A stretch of 64,000 nt of DNA. Origin: Anaerolineaceae bacterium. Its GTDB lineage: Bacteria; Chloroflexota; Anaerolineae; Anaerolineales; UBA11657. The notes under the pieces are model-generated. The model made no database searches. It saw only the letters and a program-made list of their open reading frames with translations, and was not told the origin of the DNA. The stretch is from assembly GCA_003569365.1 (NCBI GenBank), contig BGOS01000023.1, positions 225,807 to 289,806 of the forward strand, in the 5' to 3' direction. Each line of letters starts with the position of its first letter. The first letter of the stretch is position 1. Shown in pieces: positions 35,588 through 46,000 of this stretch. The position numbers and the translations under genes are program-made.

Positions 35588-35677
35588 TGCGGTAGTTTAG
35601 GGGGCGTTGGCTGGGCAGCACTGCAATCGGCGCGTGTTGGGATGCCAAAAAAATTCGGTGAACCGCGCCACCAAACA

Positions 35678-36481
35678 TCAATCAACCGGCTTGGTTCGCG
35701 CAGCGGTTTTGTTGGCAAAGCCCGCAAGCAGTTCGCGGGCGGCGGGCTGCGTGTTTACCACCCCGGCGATAAAAGCTTCCGCATATGACGCGTGGATTGC
35801 CGGCAGATTGCTGATATGGGAAATTGCCGAGCTAATGGCGAAATTGGACAGGGGCGGATTTTTGGCAATTGTTTCTGCAAGTGACAGCGCTTTGTCCAGG
35901 CTGCTGCTTGTGTCGACAAGATATTGGCAAAGTCCAATGTCCATTGCTTCCTGGCCTTTGTAGATCCGGCCGGTAAGCATCATGTCAATCATGCGCGCTT
36001 TGCCAATCAAGTCAGCGACGCGAATGGTGGCGCCGCCGCCGGTAAAGACGCCGCGCTGGCCTTCGGGCAGTGCAAAATATGTTGATTGATCCGCCACCCG
36101 AATGTGGGCTGCGGCTGCCAATTCCAACCCGCCGCCGACCACCGCGCCCTTGAGCGCGGCGATGATTGGCAGTCCGGCGTACTCCATCTTATTGAAGGCT
36201 TCGTGCCATGCCAGGCAAATGCGCATGAATTCGGCGGCATCGCGGTCCTTTTGGTAGTGCTCCACAAGGTCCAGCCCGGCAGAAAAATGATCCCCGGCAG
36301 CGGCCAGCACCACGACGCGTGCGTTTGATTTCGGCAGCCCGCCAAACACTTGGTTCAATAGTTCCACCATGTTTTCATCCAGCGCATTGCGTTTTTCCGC
36401 GCGGTTCAGCGTGACGGTTGCGATGTGATCTGTTATATCAACCGTGAGTAACTCTGAACTCAGCTTTTCGTAAATTGCCAT
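35678..36481 (-). CDS. Enoyl-CoA hydratase/isomerase (crotonase) family protein
   Basis: A 267-residue crotonase. The oxyanion-hole region is [12 protein letters not shown], the second is [20 protein letters not shown]. Both catalytic glutamates of true hydratases have counterparts: the Glu in GGLEL and the Glu in ALPEGQRG. The central [14 protein letters not shown] is also typical. The ATG at 36481 has AGGAG 6 bases upstream. It lies 48 bases after a DmdA-like gene on the same strand. That makes a DmdD-like role (methylthioacryloyl-CoA hydration in DMSP breakdown) possible, but general fatty acid or amino acid breakdown is equally consistent. Confidence 0.88.
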   Translation of the reverse strand: MAIYEKLSSELLTVDITDHIATVTLNRAEKRNALDENMVELLNQVFGGLPKSNARVVVLAAAGDHFSAGLDLVEHYQKDRDAAEFMRICLAWHEAFNKMEYAGLPIIAALKGAVVGGGLELAAAAHIRVADQSTYFALPEGQRGVFTGGGATIRVADLIGKARMIDMMLTGRIYKGQEAMDIGLCQYLVDTSSSLDKALSLAETIAKNPPLSNFAISSAISHISNLPAIHASYAEAFIAGVVNTQPAARELLAGFANKTAARTKPVD

Positions 36482-36529
36482 CAAGTGCTCCTATGGGTCT
36501 GGGATTTTGCAGCTGGCCGTGGATTATTT

Positions 36530-37634
36530 TTACAGAAACGGCAGTTCTGTCAAAGTTCCCAGTTCGGAGTGAGTGCCGTGTGCCACAGCAACGCGGTCAC
36601 CAACCTGGTGTTGGGATGAAATCAATACAAACCCGATGTTCTTTTTCAGGCGGTATGACCACGCGATATTTGTGAGGTCTCCGACTTTCCTGCCATCCAC
36701 AAGGACCGGTGCCCAGCTAAATCCGGCGGACATGGGCGCAAGGTTGTCCATAATAATTCCGAGTGAATGGCGTTTCGGACCGGCTGCCTTTATTTTGCGC
36801 AGGGCCTTCACGCCGATCACATCGTCCGGCAAACTCAAGGTCAATATATTTTCCCATGCGCACTTCATACGGGTTGGTTTCGCTGTCCGTGTCCCCGCCA
36901 TAGGAAATCAAGCCGCTTTCAACGCGCTCGCACCAGCTGGGGTTGCCCGGGCCGATGTTAAATGGCTGCCCGGCTGCCTTTACTATGTTCCAAAGTTCCG
37001 TGCCTTTTGATCCATCGCGGAGATAGATTTCAAAGCCGCCTTGCTTGGACCAGCCGGACCGGGCCACGACAACCGGTATGCCGGCGATCTGTGTTTCCTT
37101 AAACCAGAAATACTTCAACTCTTTTATCCAGTTTCCGAAAACTGCGGCAACGACTGCTTCCGCGTGTGGTCCCTGAACTGCCATGGGCGACACATCTGGT
37201 TCGCTGATGCGAACATTCAAGCCGCGCTCTTCCGCAATCGCGCGCGCCCAAAACCAGACATTGCTGTCTGCGATGGAAAACCAGTACAGGTCATCGGAAA
37301 GCTTCAACAGGATTGGATCATTGATCAGTACGCCGGCATGATTGCAGAGCGGTGCATATTTGCCTTGGCCGATCTGGCATTTGGAAAGGTTGCGCGCGGT
37401 CAGGATCTGCGCCAGCCGGCCGGCATCCGGCCCTTGCAGCTGTACCTGCCGTTCGACGGCCACATCCCATTGCGACACACCGTTTATGAGGCGCCAGTAT
37501 TCCGCTTCGGGCTGGCCAAAACTAGTTGGCATCAGCATATGGTTGTATGTGGTGAAGGCCGTGACGCCTTCTGCCAGCGTTGCCTCAAAGTACGGCGATG
37601 GCCGCAAACGGGCGGAAGGGGTTATGCCAAACAC
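36530..37634 (-). pseudogene. dmdA: DmdA-like (GcvT-family) demethylase, frameshifted
   Basis: Read across one frameshift this is a GcvT-family protein of about 367 residues starting at a GTG (37634). It matches dimethylsulfoniopropionate demethylase in many places I know from SAR11 DmdA: GVTAFTTYNHMLMPT, WDVAVERQVQLQG, NDPILLKLSDDLYWFSIADS and ARSGWSKQGGFEIYL. RVESGLISYGGDTD follows, and the frame then breaks after GKYIDL. Removing one base of the GG at 36839-36840 restores LSLPDDVIGVKAL and the rest to ELPFL. DmdA moves a methyl group of DMSP to tetrahydrofolate. The break is a single-base homopolymer change and may be a sequence error. Other THF-dependent demethylases of the same family cannot be excluded. 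Confidence 0.75.
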
Positions 37635-37851
37635 AGTGCAGTCCGTTTCATAATTGTGGCGCGGGCTGATAATCTTTGGCTACATGCGCAAGTAGAAGAA
37701 GATAAGTCTGGCAGAAAGAGTGGGGCAGACCAGACCGCGGGCGAGAAAAGTGTAACATGTGCAGCTTCTTGGCGGCTCTCTTATACTTGCGAGCTGTAGC
37801 CGGCGTGAAAGCTATCCATTCGTCAATGACTATGAGAGCAGGTTCGCAAGT

Positions 37852-38674
37852 ATGAAAATTCAAGTTGGGGAAATTCCGATCGCGGTTGAGCAGCGCGGAA
37901 GCGGGCGGCCGATCGTCGTCATTCATGGCTGGTCGGCAGATCCAGCGCTACATGATTGCTGATTTAGAACCGATTTTTGAGAAGCACCCCGGCTGGCAGC
38001 GATTTTATTTTGACTTGCCCGGCCATGGAGACACCCCGGCACCGCCCTCGCTTGGCAATCAACAGCAGATGCTTGAGGTAGTGCAGTCGGTTGCCGAACA
38101 GGCGTGCGGTGGCGAGCCATTTGCAGTTATCGGTAGCTCGTACGGGGGGTATCTTGCGCTTGGCCTTGCCCGAATTATGCCGGAACGGCTGCTGGGAGTG
38201 GCGCTGCTGCTGCCTGATCTGCCGGATGACGCGGGCAAGCGCGACGTGCCAAAACGCACAACGATCCACGCTGATTTGACGCTCTTTCCCGATTTGGCTG
38301 AGGATGAGCAATGGATTCCCGATGCGCTTGTGGTTCACAGCGCGGCGGCTCTGCGTGAGATTCGCCAACATGATATGCCGGCGTATCGCCGCTGTGACCG
38401 CGAGTTTCTAAAGCGGCTCGACGCAAATTACCTGCTTCCAATTAGCTTGAGACAGGGGGCGCGCCCATTCAATCAGCCAAGCCTGATTGCGCTGGGGCAC
38501 CAGGATGCAACAGTTGGGTTCCGCAGCCAGATCAAGTTGCTGGATGAATTTCCGCGCGCGACCTTGAGCGTGGCTGACTTGGTGGGGCATCACTTTGGCC
38601 GGGTTGAACAGCCGGCGCTGTTTGGAGCGCTAATCGTGGACTGGTTGGAGCGGATGGAGATTGGACTGAAATAA
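37852..38674 (+). pseudogene. Alpha/beta hydrolase, frameshifted near the N-terminus
   Basis: From the ATG at 37852 the frame reads MKIQVGEIPIAVEQRGSG and IVVIHGWSAD (oxyanion loop HGW), then stops. Another frame continues RYMIADLEPIFEKHPGWQRFYFDLPGHGDTP and runs to 38674. Deleting one C of the CC at 37942-37943 joins them (HGWSADQRYMIADLEP) into about 273 residues. The nucleophile elbow is GSSYGG, and the catalytic His is probably in LVGHHFGR. Ligand and reaction are unknown. The break is again a single-base homopolymer insertion, perhaps an error. The divergent neighbour is the DmdA-like gene. Confidence 0.78.
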
Positions 38675-39217
38675 CTGGTTTTGCGGAGGCGAGTCCGGAC
38701 ATGGCAGGGTAACTGTTTTGCCCTGTGCGGGTGGGAGAACTGAGATTTATTGGTGGGCTGGTTGCGGGGTTGTGGCGGCGTGAGTCACAGTCGCCGTGGC
38801 TGGGGCGGCGGCTGCAGCTTCAGGTGGCGCGGCTAACTCGGAAGTGAAGGCAATGCCGCGCAGAATTGGAATCTCAACCTTGGTGGGCGCGCAACCTTAT
38901 GTGTTGCTTTACTGCGGTCCAGTATGCGGACTGCCGGATGCGGAGCCTTTTATGTGCTTCATTAGATTTGGCAACTAAAGACTTATGGCGTCAACAATGG
39001 CTGGGTGAATGTATGCACAAGGTAGGTGTCGATTAGCACTACCTAACGCGTAATATGTGGGTGAGGACAGGTTCTTGAGTTTCCTGTGGCCGCCCGGTTG
39101 TGCAGTCTAAGGGGACCGCTCAGGCTATAGCGAAATCAGAGGATGCAGGGATTTTCTTGATAACCCACAAATAGTTGGGTTACAATGCTCTAGGGAAGTG
39201 GCCTTGAAATTAAGAGC
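38675..39217. other. Intergenic region, no gene seen
   Basis: About 540 bases between the hydrolase and the VOC gene. Reading frames are short, lack ribosome sites and resemble nothing I know. I found no convincing promoter or hairpin. Confidence 0.4.
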
Positions 39218-39609
39218 TTGGCACATTGTGGCCTCGTCGTTCGCGACTTGGATAAATCCTGCTGGTTTTATGGTAAAGCTCTCGGTTTGAAGGAGGTGCC
39301 ACGGCCCAAAAACTTCAAATTTCGTGGTGCATGGTTCCGTGGCGGCGACAGTGAGTTGCATCTGATTTTGGCAGATGACACTGTCGCTCTGGCTGGGTTT
39401 CCGGCTGCTGGCATAGCCGTGCGTACTGGCTGGCCACCCACATTGCTTTTGAAGTGCCCGACTTGGCTATTGTAAAATCGCGACTTGATCAATACGGAAT
39501 TGAAATCAAAGGTGGCCCTATGCTTCGCGGCGATGGAGTCCTGCAACTTTATCTCCATGACCCCGATGATTACATGCTCGAATTCTTTCAGTGGGTTGAT
39601 GCGATATAG
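39218..39609 (+). pseudogene. VOC (glyoxalase/bleomycin resistance) family protein, frameshifted
   Basis: A short VOC-fold protein. The first betaalpha-beta-beta module reads LAHCGLVVRDLDKSCWFYGKALGLKEV with a metal-site His, followed by SELHLILADD. After PAAGIAVRTG the frame changes and continues ATHIAFEVPDLAIVKSRLDQYG and ends DPDDYMLEFFQW before a stop at 39609. Adding one C after 39430 rejoins the two as RTGLATHIAFEV. No ATG precedes the conserved start; the TTG at 39218 or a lost codon upstream must serve. Function is unknown; VOC proteins include dioxygenases and lyases acting on small molecules. Confidence 0.72.
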
Positions 39610-39683
39610 CCCACGCCTCAGATCGAAACATCGTAACTGTCTTCTGACATTCCAAGTATTCATTTAATCTTAGGGAGAAAGTC

Positions 39684-40189
39684 ATGTCCATAAAACTCGA
39701 AGAAGTCATTACACCCGGAAGTCCTAAAGCCTTTACAGTAGGTCAAAGGACAGAAGCCACCACTATCGCTAACCTTGATCCGATCTACAGTTTTCTATTG
39801 AAAACTCAGTTACTGCTTCAGTGGCCACCATAGGTGCGGACGGCATTCCGCAGCTTACACCCAATTGGTGCGAGCACGACGGCACTTATGTCTTTCTAAA
39901 CTCAGTGCTCGGCCGCTTGAAGGATCGCAATCTTCGCGCCCGCCGCGATGTAACTATCATGTTAGTCAATCCCCAGAATCCATATCACTGGATGACTATT
40001 TATGGGCAGGTTGCTGAAATTGTTGACGAAACTGATGCCAAATGTGGGCATGAGGCGACGGAAAGCATTGATCGTCTTTCCAAAAAGTATCTTAACACCA
40101 CTCCGTATCCTCTCCGGGCAGAGGGAGGTGAAGTGCGTGTGTTGTACAAGGTGCGGCCGTTGCGTATTCAGACTTTCGGTAAGCCGTAA
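39684..40189 (+). pseudogene. Pyridoxamine 5'-phosphate oxidase-like (PPOX, flavin/F420-type) protein, frameshifted
   Basis: GGGAG lies 7 bases before the ATG at 39684, whose frame reads MSIKLEEVITPGSPKAF and on to LDPIYS. The family core is in another frame: ASVATIGADGIPQLTPNWCEHDG, then LGRLKDRNLRARRDVTIMLVNP and YHWMTIYGQV, which are typical flavin- or F420-binding split-barrel segments. A one-base change in the TTTT run at 39791-39794 would join the frames. The restored protein has about 168 residues. PPOX proteins reduce diverse substrates with FMN or F420. The neighbour is convergent: its stop lies 6 bases away on the other strand. Confidence 0.75.
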
Positions 40190-40194
40190 ACGAG

Positions 40195-41382
40195 TCATAG
40201 CATTGTGCTATCACCAATTGAATGAAGGCCGAACGGCAGCGGGTCGCCAATTCGCCAGGTATTGTCCACTTGAGCTCGGCGGCCCGCTTCGCGTGTGCGG
40301 GCAAGCACCTGTCGGCCCAGAGCCACCTGTGCGGGTTCCCAGCGCTGCAGAGCGGCGACAACATCGCCGGGGCTTGTCTGGATCGCCTGCGCCAACTGCC
40401 AGCCATCTTCGGCTGCTTTGGCAGTGCCAGCCGCCGCATGAGGTCGGGCCACAAATGCCGCATCTCCGATGAGGCAGACGCGCCCAAACGCCATCCGGCT
40501 TACCTCGCAATCCATGACGGCTTGAATGAAAGGCTGATTAGTTGCGAGGACCAACTCAGCAAGTAGTTGTGGCAACTGGTGGTTGGCATCTTGGTGCAGG
40601 GCTGCGATATTTTTTTCTTGTACTGCGCCTGCGCCGAGCGACACGTCACGCAGCACGCCCGCCCGATCCGTCAATAAGTTAGCTAATGGTGGCCCGGCTG
40701 GAACATTGCGATACCACAACCAGTTAAGACTGGGGCGCATCTTACGCGATTTGCTATCTGCAACGGGAATGGGATAGACTAACATGTGGCTGTTGGGCAA
40801 GAGGCAATAAGTGATTGCATCGCTCAAAGCCCCCAAAACGTTTGGCGTCACCATGTTCTCGTCTACAATTCCGCGCCAAGCAACATACCCTGCATAGTTC
40901 ATTGGCGTCTCTGGTAAAAGGTGGGTGCGGGCTGTCGAACGAATGCCATCTGCGCAGACAAGCAAATCACATGAATCCATGCGCCCACTGCCAAGCTGGA
41001 CGTTGACAGTTGTTTTTGTCTGTTGAAAAGCGATACCTGCCTCTCCTAGCAGATAGGTATCTGTTCCAAAAGCTGCGTAAAGCTCACGGTAAATCGCGTT
41101 GTATGAACTGAATCGATAAGCACACGGTTGCTCGGCCACCACCCGACTACTCCGATCCAAGTAGCGGAGCCAGTGAGCGGAGGTGCTCATTGCCTTGACA
41201 TCAAAAACTTTGGAGCGAGTGAAGTAGCGCACGGTAGCCGGGTTCAAAACAATTCCTGCTCCAAGGCCGACTAGTGGAGTGCTGGAACGCTCATACACAG
41301 TTACTGAGCAACCACCCTCGCGCAGGAATAGCGCAGTGGTCAATCCACCTAGCGAGCCACCCAAGATGATTGCTTTGGACAT
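40195..41382 (-). CDS. FAD-dependent aromatic-ring monooxygenase (2,6-dihydroxypyridine hydroxylase-like)
   Basis: A 395-residue class A flavoprotein monooxygenase. The dinucleotide fold reads AIILGGSLGGLTTALFLREGGCSVTVYERS; the GAGIVLNPATVRYF segment follows; the DG motif is LLVCADGIRSTAR; and the FAD ribityl-binding motif is GDAAFVARPHAAAGTAKAAEDG. The last pattern, with RPHAAAGTAKA, is what I associate with 2,6-dihydroxypyridine 3-monooxygenase of nicotine breakdown and its relatives. GGAG lies 8 bases before the ATG. No other nicotine genes are nearby, so the true substrate is open. Confidence 0.85.
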   Translation of the reverse strand: MSKAIILGGSLGGLTTALFLREGGCSVTVYERSSTPLVGLGAGIVLNPATVRYFTRSKVFDVKAMSTSAHWLRYLDRSSRVVAEQPCAYRFSSYNAIYRELYAAFGTDTYLLGEAGIAFQQTKTTVNVQLGSGRMDSCDLLVCADGIRSTARTHLLPETPMNYAGYVAWRGIVDENMVTPNVLGALSDAITYCLLPNSHMLVYPIPVADSKSRKMRPSLNWLWYRNVPAGPPLANLLTDRAGVLRDVSLGAGAVQEKNIAALHQDANHQLPQLLAELVLATNQPFIQAVMDCEVSRMAFGRVCLIGDAAFVARPHAAAGTAKAAEDGWQLAQAIQTSPGDVVAALQRWEPAQVALGRQVLARTREAGRRAQVDNTWRIGDPLPFGLHSIGDSTML

Positions 41383-41910
41383 ATTGTCACTCCGAACTTA
41401 ACCCGTCTAGTACAAGTTCCGCTATCGCAGAACTGAGCGGGTAATGTGATAGGTTCCTTCAGTAGGAAGTTGTTCGGCAACACATTCCAGTCCCATGAAA
41501 CTTAACCTTAGTAAGAGTGCTTGTTGCCCTGTTCTTTAGCCCACTCATAACTACTTGGGGATTATATAGTTTTCACTCCTATGTATACTATTGGATTGTG
41601 TTGTGGCAGAGCAGGACTTGACTCCTGCGGAATCAGCGCATAGTATGCAGGGGTGGCGAGCATTCCCAGTTTCGAATGTATTCTGCTCGTGTTAAGTCCC
41701 GGGCAGGCGCCGGACCTTCATAGGTACCGACTCTCGCGTGAAGGATAATAGGCTATTCCAGATTGCAGGGTTGGGGGGTAATGCTTGGACAGGCAGCCGA
41801 ATTGCATGGCGGCTGGCGACTAACTGCCGGTTGAGTTTGTTGCTCTCTCCCTTGCCCGTCAATAGTAAGTCTTTGCAAAAAGTTTTAGCTCCAGCCCAAT
41901 TTGATCTTTT
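41383..41910. promoter_or_regulatory. Divergent intergenic region between the monooxygenase and pckG
   Basis: About 530 bases without a gene. An A/T-rich patch at 41560-41595 includes TATAGT (41565-41570) and TATACT (41584-41589) on the plus strand and TATACA on the minus strand, candidate -10 boxes for either neighbour. None has a good -35 partner. Confidence 0.35.
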
Positions 41911-43737
41911 ATGAAGAAGCGCAGTCCAGCAACACCACTGAGTACCAACAAACACCTGCTGCGTTGGGTTGAGAAAATGGCCGAGCTCTGCAAGCCGGCT
42001 GCTATTCATTGGGTTGACGGTTCGCAGCAGGAATATAACCGGCTTTGCGCACTGATGGTGGCGGGCGGCACCTTCACCAGGTTGAATCAAAGAAAATGGC
42101 CCGGCTGTTTTCTTGCGCGGTCAGACGCGAGCGATGTTGCGCGCGTCGAGGACCGCACCTTCATCTGTGCCCTCTCTAAAGAAGCTGCTGGCCCGACCAA
42201 CAACTGGGTCAATCCCTTTCAGATGCGCAGGACGCTCAAGAGCCTTTTTAACGGCTGTATGAAGGGCCGCACGATGTATGTGCTGCCCTTTAGCATGGGT
42301 CCGCTCGGTTCCCCCATGAGCCAAATCGGCGTGCAACTGACCGACTCGCCCTACGCCGTCGTCAACATGCGCATTATGGCGCGCATTGGCAGGAAAGTGT
42401 TTGAGCTGATCGATCAGGACTTTAAGCGGGTGGTGCCATGCGTGCACTCTGTGGGTGCGCCGCTTGCCAGGGGCCAGGCGGATGCACCGTGGCCGTGCAA
42501 CAAAGAGAAATATATTGTGCACTTTCCTGAGACGCGCGAGATCTGGAGCTATGGCTCTGGCTATGGCGGCAATGCGCTGCTTGGCAAAAAATGTTTTGCG
42601 CTGCGCATCGCGTCTGCGATGGCGCATGACGAAGGCTGGATGGCGGAGCACATGCTGATCCTTGGCGTGCAGAACCCGCAGGGCAAAAAGACTTATGTGG
42701 CGGCTGCCTTCCCGAGTGCCTGTGGCAAAACTAATTTTGCAATGCTGATTCCGCCGCCGCATTTTCAGAGACTGGGCTGGAAAGTTTCGACTGTGGGCGA
42801 CGACATTGCCTGGATCAAGCCCGACGCTAACGGGCGCCTGCGAGCTATCAATCCTGAGGCGGGCTTCTTTGGGGTTGCCCCGGGCACCAGCAATAAGACC
42901 AATCCCAACGCGATGAAAGCGCTTGCGAAGAATTCCATTTTCACCAACGTGGCGCTCACTGACGATGGGGGCGTGTGGTGGGAAGGCATGACGGACACGC
43001 CACCCGCACATGCGATTGACTGGCAGGGCAACGAGTGGACGCCCGCGCTTGCGCAAGAGAAGGGCGTGAAGGCGGCGCATCCAAATTCCCGCTTCACGGC
43101 GCCGGCCCGGCAGTGCCCGACGATTGATGCTGATTGGGAAAATCCGGCGGGGGTGCCGATCAGCGCGTTTCTGTTTGGAGGGCGGCGGGCAACGACGATG
43201 CCGTTGGTTTATCAGGCGTTCAACTGGTCGAGTGGTGTTTACATCGGCGCCACGATGGGTTCGGAGATGACCGCGGCTGCGGCTGGCACAATCGGCAAGG
43301 TCCGCCGCGATCCGATGGCGATGCTGCCTTTTTGTGGCTACAACATGGGGGATTATTTCCGGCACTGGATGAGCATGCAGCGCAATCTGAGCGAGATCCC
43401 GCGAATTTTCCATGTGAACTGGTTCCGCAAGGACGCGGAAGGAAAATTTATCTGGCCGGGCTATTCGGAGAATATGCGCGTGCTAAAGTGGATCTTCGAG
43501 CGGGTGCGGGCGGGCGGCCGGGCAAAAGAGACGCCGATTGGCTGGGTTCCGCGTTACAAAGACATCGATTGGACCGGCCTAAACTTTTCAGAGAAAGTAT
43601 TCGAGGAGCTGCAGGCCGTTGACCGGGACGCGTGGCGCGCAGAGGTTTTGGGGCATGAAGAACTTTTTCTCGATCTGCATGCGTACCTGCCAAAGGAAAT
43701 GGTCTACGAGCGCGAGCTGCTGATTTGCCGGATGTAG
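41911..43737 (+). CDS. pckG: Phosphoenolpyruvate carboxykinase (GTP)
   Basis: Interconverts oxaloacetate and PEP with GTP, the entry step of gluconeogenesis from C4 acids. The 608-residue product matches the GTP class: [27 protein letters not shown], the substrate loop around [22 protein letters not shown], the P-loop [15 protein letters not shown] and the metal site GDDIAWI. Also present are [14 protein letters not shown] and the lid region [22 protein letters not shown]. The ATG at 41911 has no strong ribosome site. A gluconeogenic enzyme fits growth on amino acids, nucleosides and methylated compounds, as the surrounding genes suggest. Confidence 0.97.
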   Translation: MKKRSPATPLSTNKHLLRWVEKMAELCKPAAIHWVDGSQQEYNRLCALMVAGGTFTRLNQRKWPGCFLARSDASDVARVEDRTFICALSKEAAGPTNNWVNPFQMRRTLKSLFNGCMKGRTMYVLPFSMGPLGSPMSQIGVQLTDSPYAVVNMRIMARIGRKVFELIDQDFKRVVPCVHSVGAPLARGQADAPWPCNKEKYIVHFPETREIWSYGSGYGGNALLGKKCFALRIASAMAHDEGWMAEHMLILGVQNPQGKKTYVAAAFPSACGKTNFAMLIPPPHFQRLGWKVSTVGDDIAWIKPDANGRLRAINPEAGFFGVAPGTSNKTNPNAMKALAKNSIFTNVALTDDGGVWWEGMTDTPPAHAIDWQGNEWTPALAQEKGVKAAHPNSRFTAPARQCPTIDADWENPAGVPISAFLFGGRRATTMPLVYQAFNWSSGVYIGATMGSEMTAAAAGTIGKVRRDPMAMLPFCGYNMGDYFRHWMSMQRNLSEIPRIFHVNWFRKDAEGKFIWPGYSENMRVLKWIFERVRAGGRAKETPIGWVPRYKDIDWTGLNFSEKVFEELQAVDRDAWRAEVLGHEELFLDLHAYLPKEMVYERELLICRM

Positions 43738-44209
43738 GCAGCGCTGCGTGGCGCGGATGGTGTGGCAACGGCGGCGGCTGGCATGACCTGCGGTCTGGTA
43801 ACTTTGCGGTGCGGTAATGGCACATACGGCGGAGTAGATTGCGGATTTTGTGGCGCGGTGCGGGTCTAGGGAAGCTGCGGAGTATGTGCTATTGAAGTTT
43901 AGTTGGGTCCCCTAAACCTTGCAAAGAAGGCAGTCTCTTACTTCTGCAAATTATTGGGTGGTGCAAGCGTAAAATGGAGCTTGAACTGTGCAGGGTGAGC
44001 GCATAATATTTGCTGGGGCTTGGGCGATGAATTTCCGAATCATTGGTTCCCTTTCTACTCTCGGTGTTTTCGATCGGATCAGGTGGAGCCGGGCATGACT
44101 AACCCCTCCCAGGTGTTTTGCTTGTTGAATCGGCAACGATCAGTGTGATCCCCGGGATCAATTTGATAAGTTTGTTATCCTGGTTTCCCTCAAGATCAAG
44201 AAAAAAGAT
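43738..44209. other. Intergenic region between pckG and ade
   Basis: About 470 bases with no gene or T-run terminator seen. It holds the palindrome at 44146-44160 described separately. I looked for a purine riboswitch consensus and did not find one. Confidence 0.4.
44146..44160 (+). promoter_or_regulatory. Perfect palindrome ahead of ade
   Basis: TGATCCC and GGGATCA face each other around one central C, 50 bases before the ade start codon. It could be a repressor operator; no partner site was seen. Confidence 0.3.
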
Positions 44210-46000
44210 ATGTCCATTAGCGCGAAGATAACCCGTACTCTGGTCGATGTTGCCATGGGGCGCGAGAAAGCCGACCTTGTGATCCGAAACGGAAGATGGG
44301 TGTGTGTGCAATCCGGCGAGATCATCCCGGGTACTGATGTGGCGGTGGCGGCGGGGCGGATTGCCTATGTTGGGCCGGATGCCACCCATGCGATATCCCG
44401 CCAGACACGGGTAATTCAAGCTGACGGGCGCCATTTAGTGCCGGGGTTGTTGGACGGCCATGTGCATGTTGAGTCCGGCATGGTTACCGTAACTGAATTC
44501 GTGCGCACCGTGTCTGTTCACGGTACGACCGGTATTTTTGTGGATCCCCACGAGATTGCCAATGTGTTTGGCTTGCGTGGCGTTAAGTTCATGGTGGATG
44601 AAGCCCGCAAGCAGCCGATTCATGTTTGGGTTCAAATGCCATCCTGTGTTCCATCCGCGCCGGGGTTTGAAACGCCCGGGGCTTCCATCAGCGTCAAGGA
44701 TGTGCAAGCTGCGATGAAGTGGAAAGGCATTATCGGCCTTGGCGAAATGATGAACTTCCCGGGGGTGTTCATGGGAAATGCAAAGTTGCTCGCCGAAATG
44801 GCTGCGACCCGGGATGCAGGCAAGACCATCGGCGGTCATTACGCAGCGCATGATCTTGGCCTGCCTTTTCACGGGTATGTGGCCGGTGGCGCAGAGGACG
44901 ACCACGAAGGCACGCGCGTCGAGGATGCAGTGGCGCGTGTGCGGCAGGGGATGAAGTCCATGCTGCGGTATGGCTCCGCGTGGCACGATGTCGCGGCGGG
45001 TATCAAGGCGATTACGGAGAAGGGGTTGAGTTCACGCCGTTTTATCCTCTGCACGGACGATTCACACGCCGCCACACTTTCGGAAGAGGGTCACATGGAC
45101 CGGGTTTTACGCCATGCAGTTTCCGAAGGGCTCGATCCGATGACTGTGATCCAAATGATGACCATAAATACGGCCGACCATTTTGGCATGACGCGCGACA
45201 TGGGCATGATCGCGCCGGGCCGGTCGGCGGATCTGCTCCTGGTGCGCGACCTCAGGAACTTTCATGCCGAATTGGTGATTGCAAAAGGAGTTGTGATTGC
45301 GGATCAGGGGAACTTGTTGATCGATTTGCCGGAAAGGAAATATCCCGCTTGGATTATGCGCTCAGTGCACCTGAAGCGGGTGATCACCGCAGGGGATCTT
45401 AAAGTAAAGACCAATGCCCGTGCCGGGTCGGAGCTGATTGCGAATGTGATTGGCGTGATTGAAAACCAGGCCCCGACACAGCATCTAAAACAAAAGGTCG
45501 CAGTCTCGAATGGGGAAGTGCGCAGTGACATTGCGCGCGACCTCGCAAAAATTGCCGTGGTGGAGCGGCATCATGCGACTGGCAAGGTGACGGTTGGGTT
45601 TGTCCATGGGTTTGGTTTCATGCGCAAATGCGCATTTGCGTCCACTGTGGCGCATGACAGCCATCACATGATTGTAGTGGGCACGGATGATGATTGCATG
45701 GCCATGGCTGCCAATGAGCTTGGGCGTTGCGGTGGCGGGCAAATTGTAATTCTGGATGGCAATGTGATCGGGAAAGTAGAGCTGTCGATTGGCGGTTTGA
45801 TGTCAAAAGAGAGGGCAGGCGTCGTGGCTCAAAAAGCCGCTACTGTGCTCGAGGGCCTGAAGATGTGCGGGTGTAAGCTCAATAATCCCAATATGCAGTT
45901 GAGTTTGATGGGACTGGTGGTGATTCCCGAGCTGCGCATTTCAGACAAGGGGCTTGTGGATGTGTTGAGCCGGAAGTTTGTTCCAGTGTTGGAAGAATGA
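44210..46000 (+). CDS. ade: Adenine deaminase
   Basis: Hydrolyses adenine to hypoxanthine and ammonia in purine salvage. The 596-residue product has the amidohydrolase metal motif GLLDGHVHVESGM, the segment GIFVDPHEIANVFG and GLGEMMNFPGV. Metal-binding HYAAHD and FILCTDDSH follow. The C-terminal domain has FVHGFGFMRKCAFASTVAHDSHH and GGQIVILDG, typical of Ade rather than other amidohydrolases. It is about 10 kb from the IunH hydrolases that would release adenine from adenosine. No strong ribosome site precedes the ATG; AAGAAAAAAGA may serve weakly. Confidence 0.96.
   Translation: MSISAKITRTLVDVAMGREKADLVIRNGRWVCVQSGEIIPGTDVAVAAGRIAYVGPDATHAISRQTRVIQADGRHLVPGLLDGHVHVESGMVTVTEFVRTVSVHGTTGIFVDPHEIANVFGLRGVKFMVDEARKQPIHVWVQMPSCVPSAPGFETPGASISVKDVQAAMKWKGIIGLGEMMNFPGVFMGNAKLLAEMAATRDAGKTIGGHYAAHDLGLPFHGYVAGGAEDDHEGTRVEDAVARVRQGMKSMLRYGSAWHDVAAGIKAITEKGLSSRRFILCTDDSHAATLSEEGHMDRVLRHAVSEGLDPMTVIQMMTINTADHFGMTRDMGMIAPGRSADLLLVRDLRNFHAELVIAKGVVIADQGNLLIDLPERKYPAWIMRSVHLKRVITAGDLKVKTNARAGSELIANVIGVIENQAPTQHLKQKVAVSNGEVRSDIARDLAKIAVVERHHATGKVTVGFVHGFGFMRKCAFASTVAHDSHHMIVVGTDDDCMAMAANELGRCGGGQIVILDGNVIGKVELSIGGLMSKERAGVVAQKAATVLEGLKMCGCKLNNPNMQLSLMGLVVIPELRISDKGLVDVLSRKFVPVLEE

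Noticed and set aside
40195..40212. Hairpin ATAGCA/TGCTAT as terminator between convergent PPOX and monooxygenase genes
   Set aside because: It lies in the monooxygenase coding end, is short, and has no T-run.
42121..43413. Leftward open frame of 430 codons opposite pckG
   Set aside because: pckG is unmistakable; the antisense frame has no recognisable motif.
43738..44209. Purine riboswitch ahead of ade
   Set aside because: The conserved purine-aptamer core sequences were not found, only a simple palindrome.
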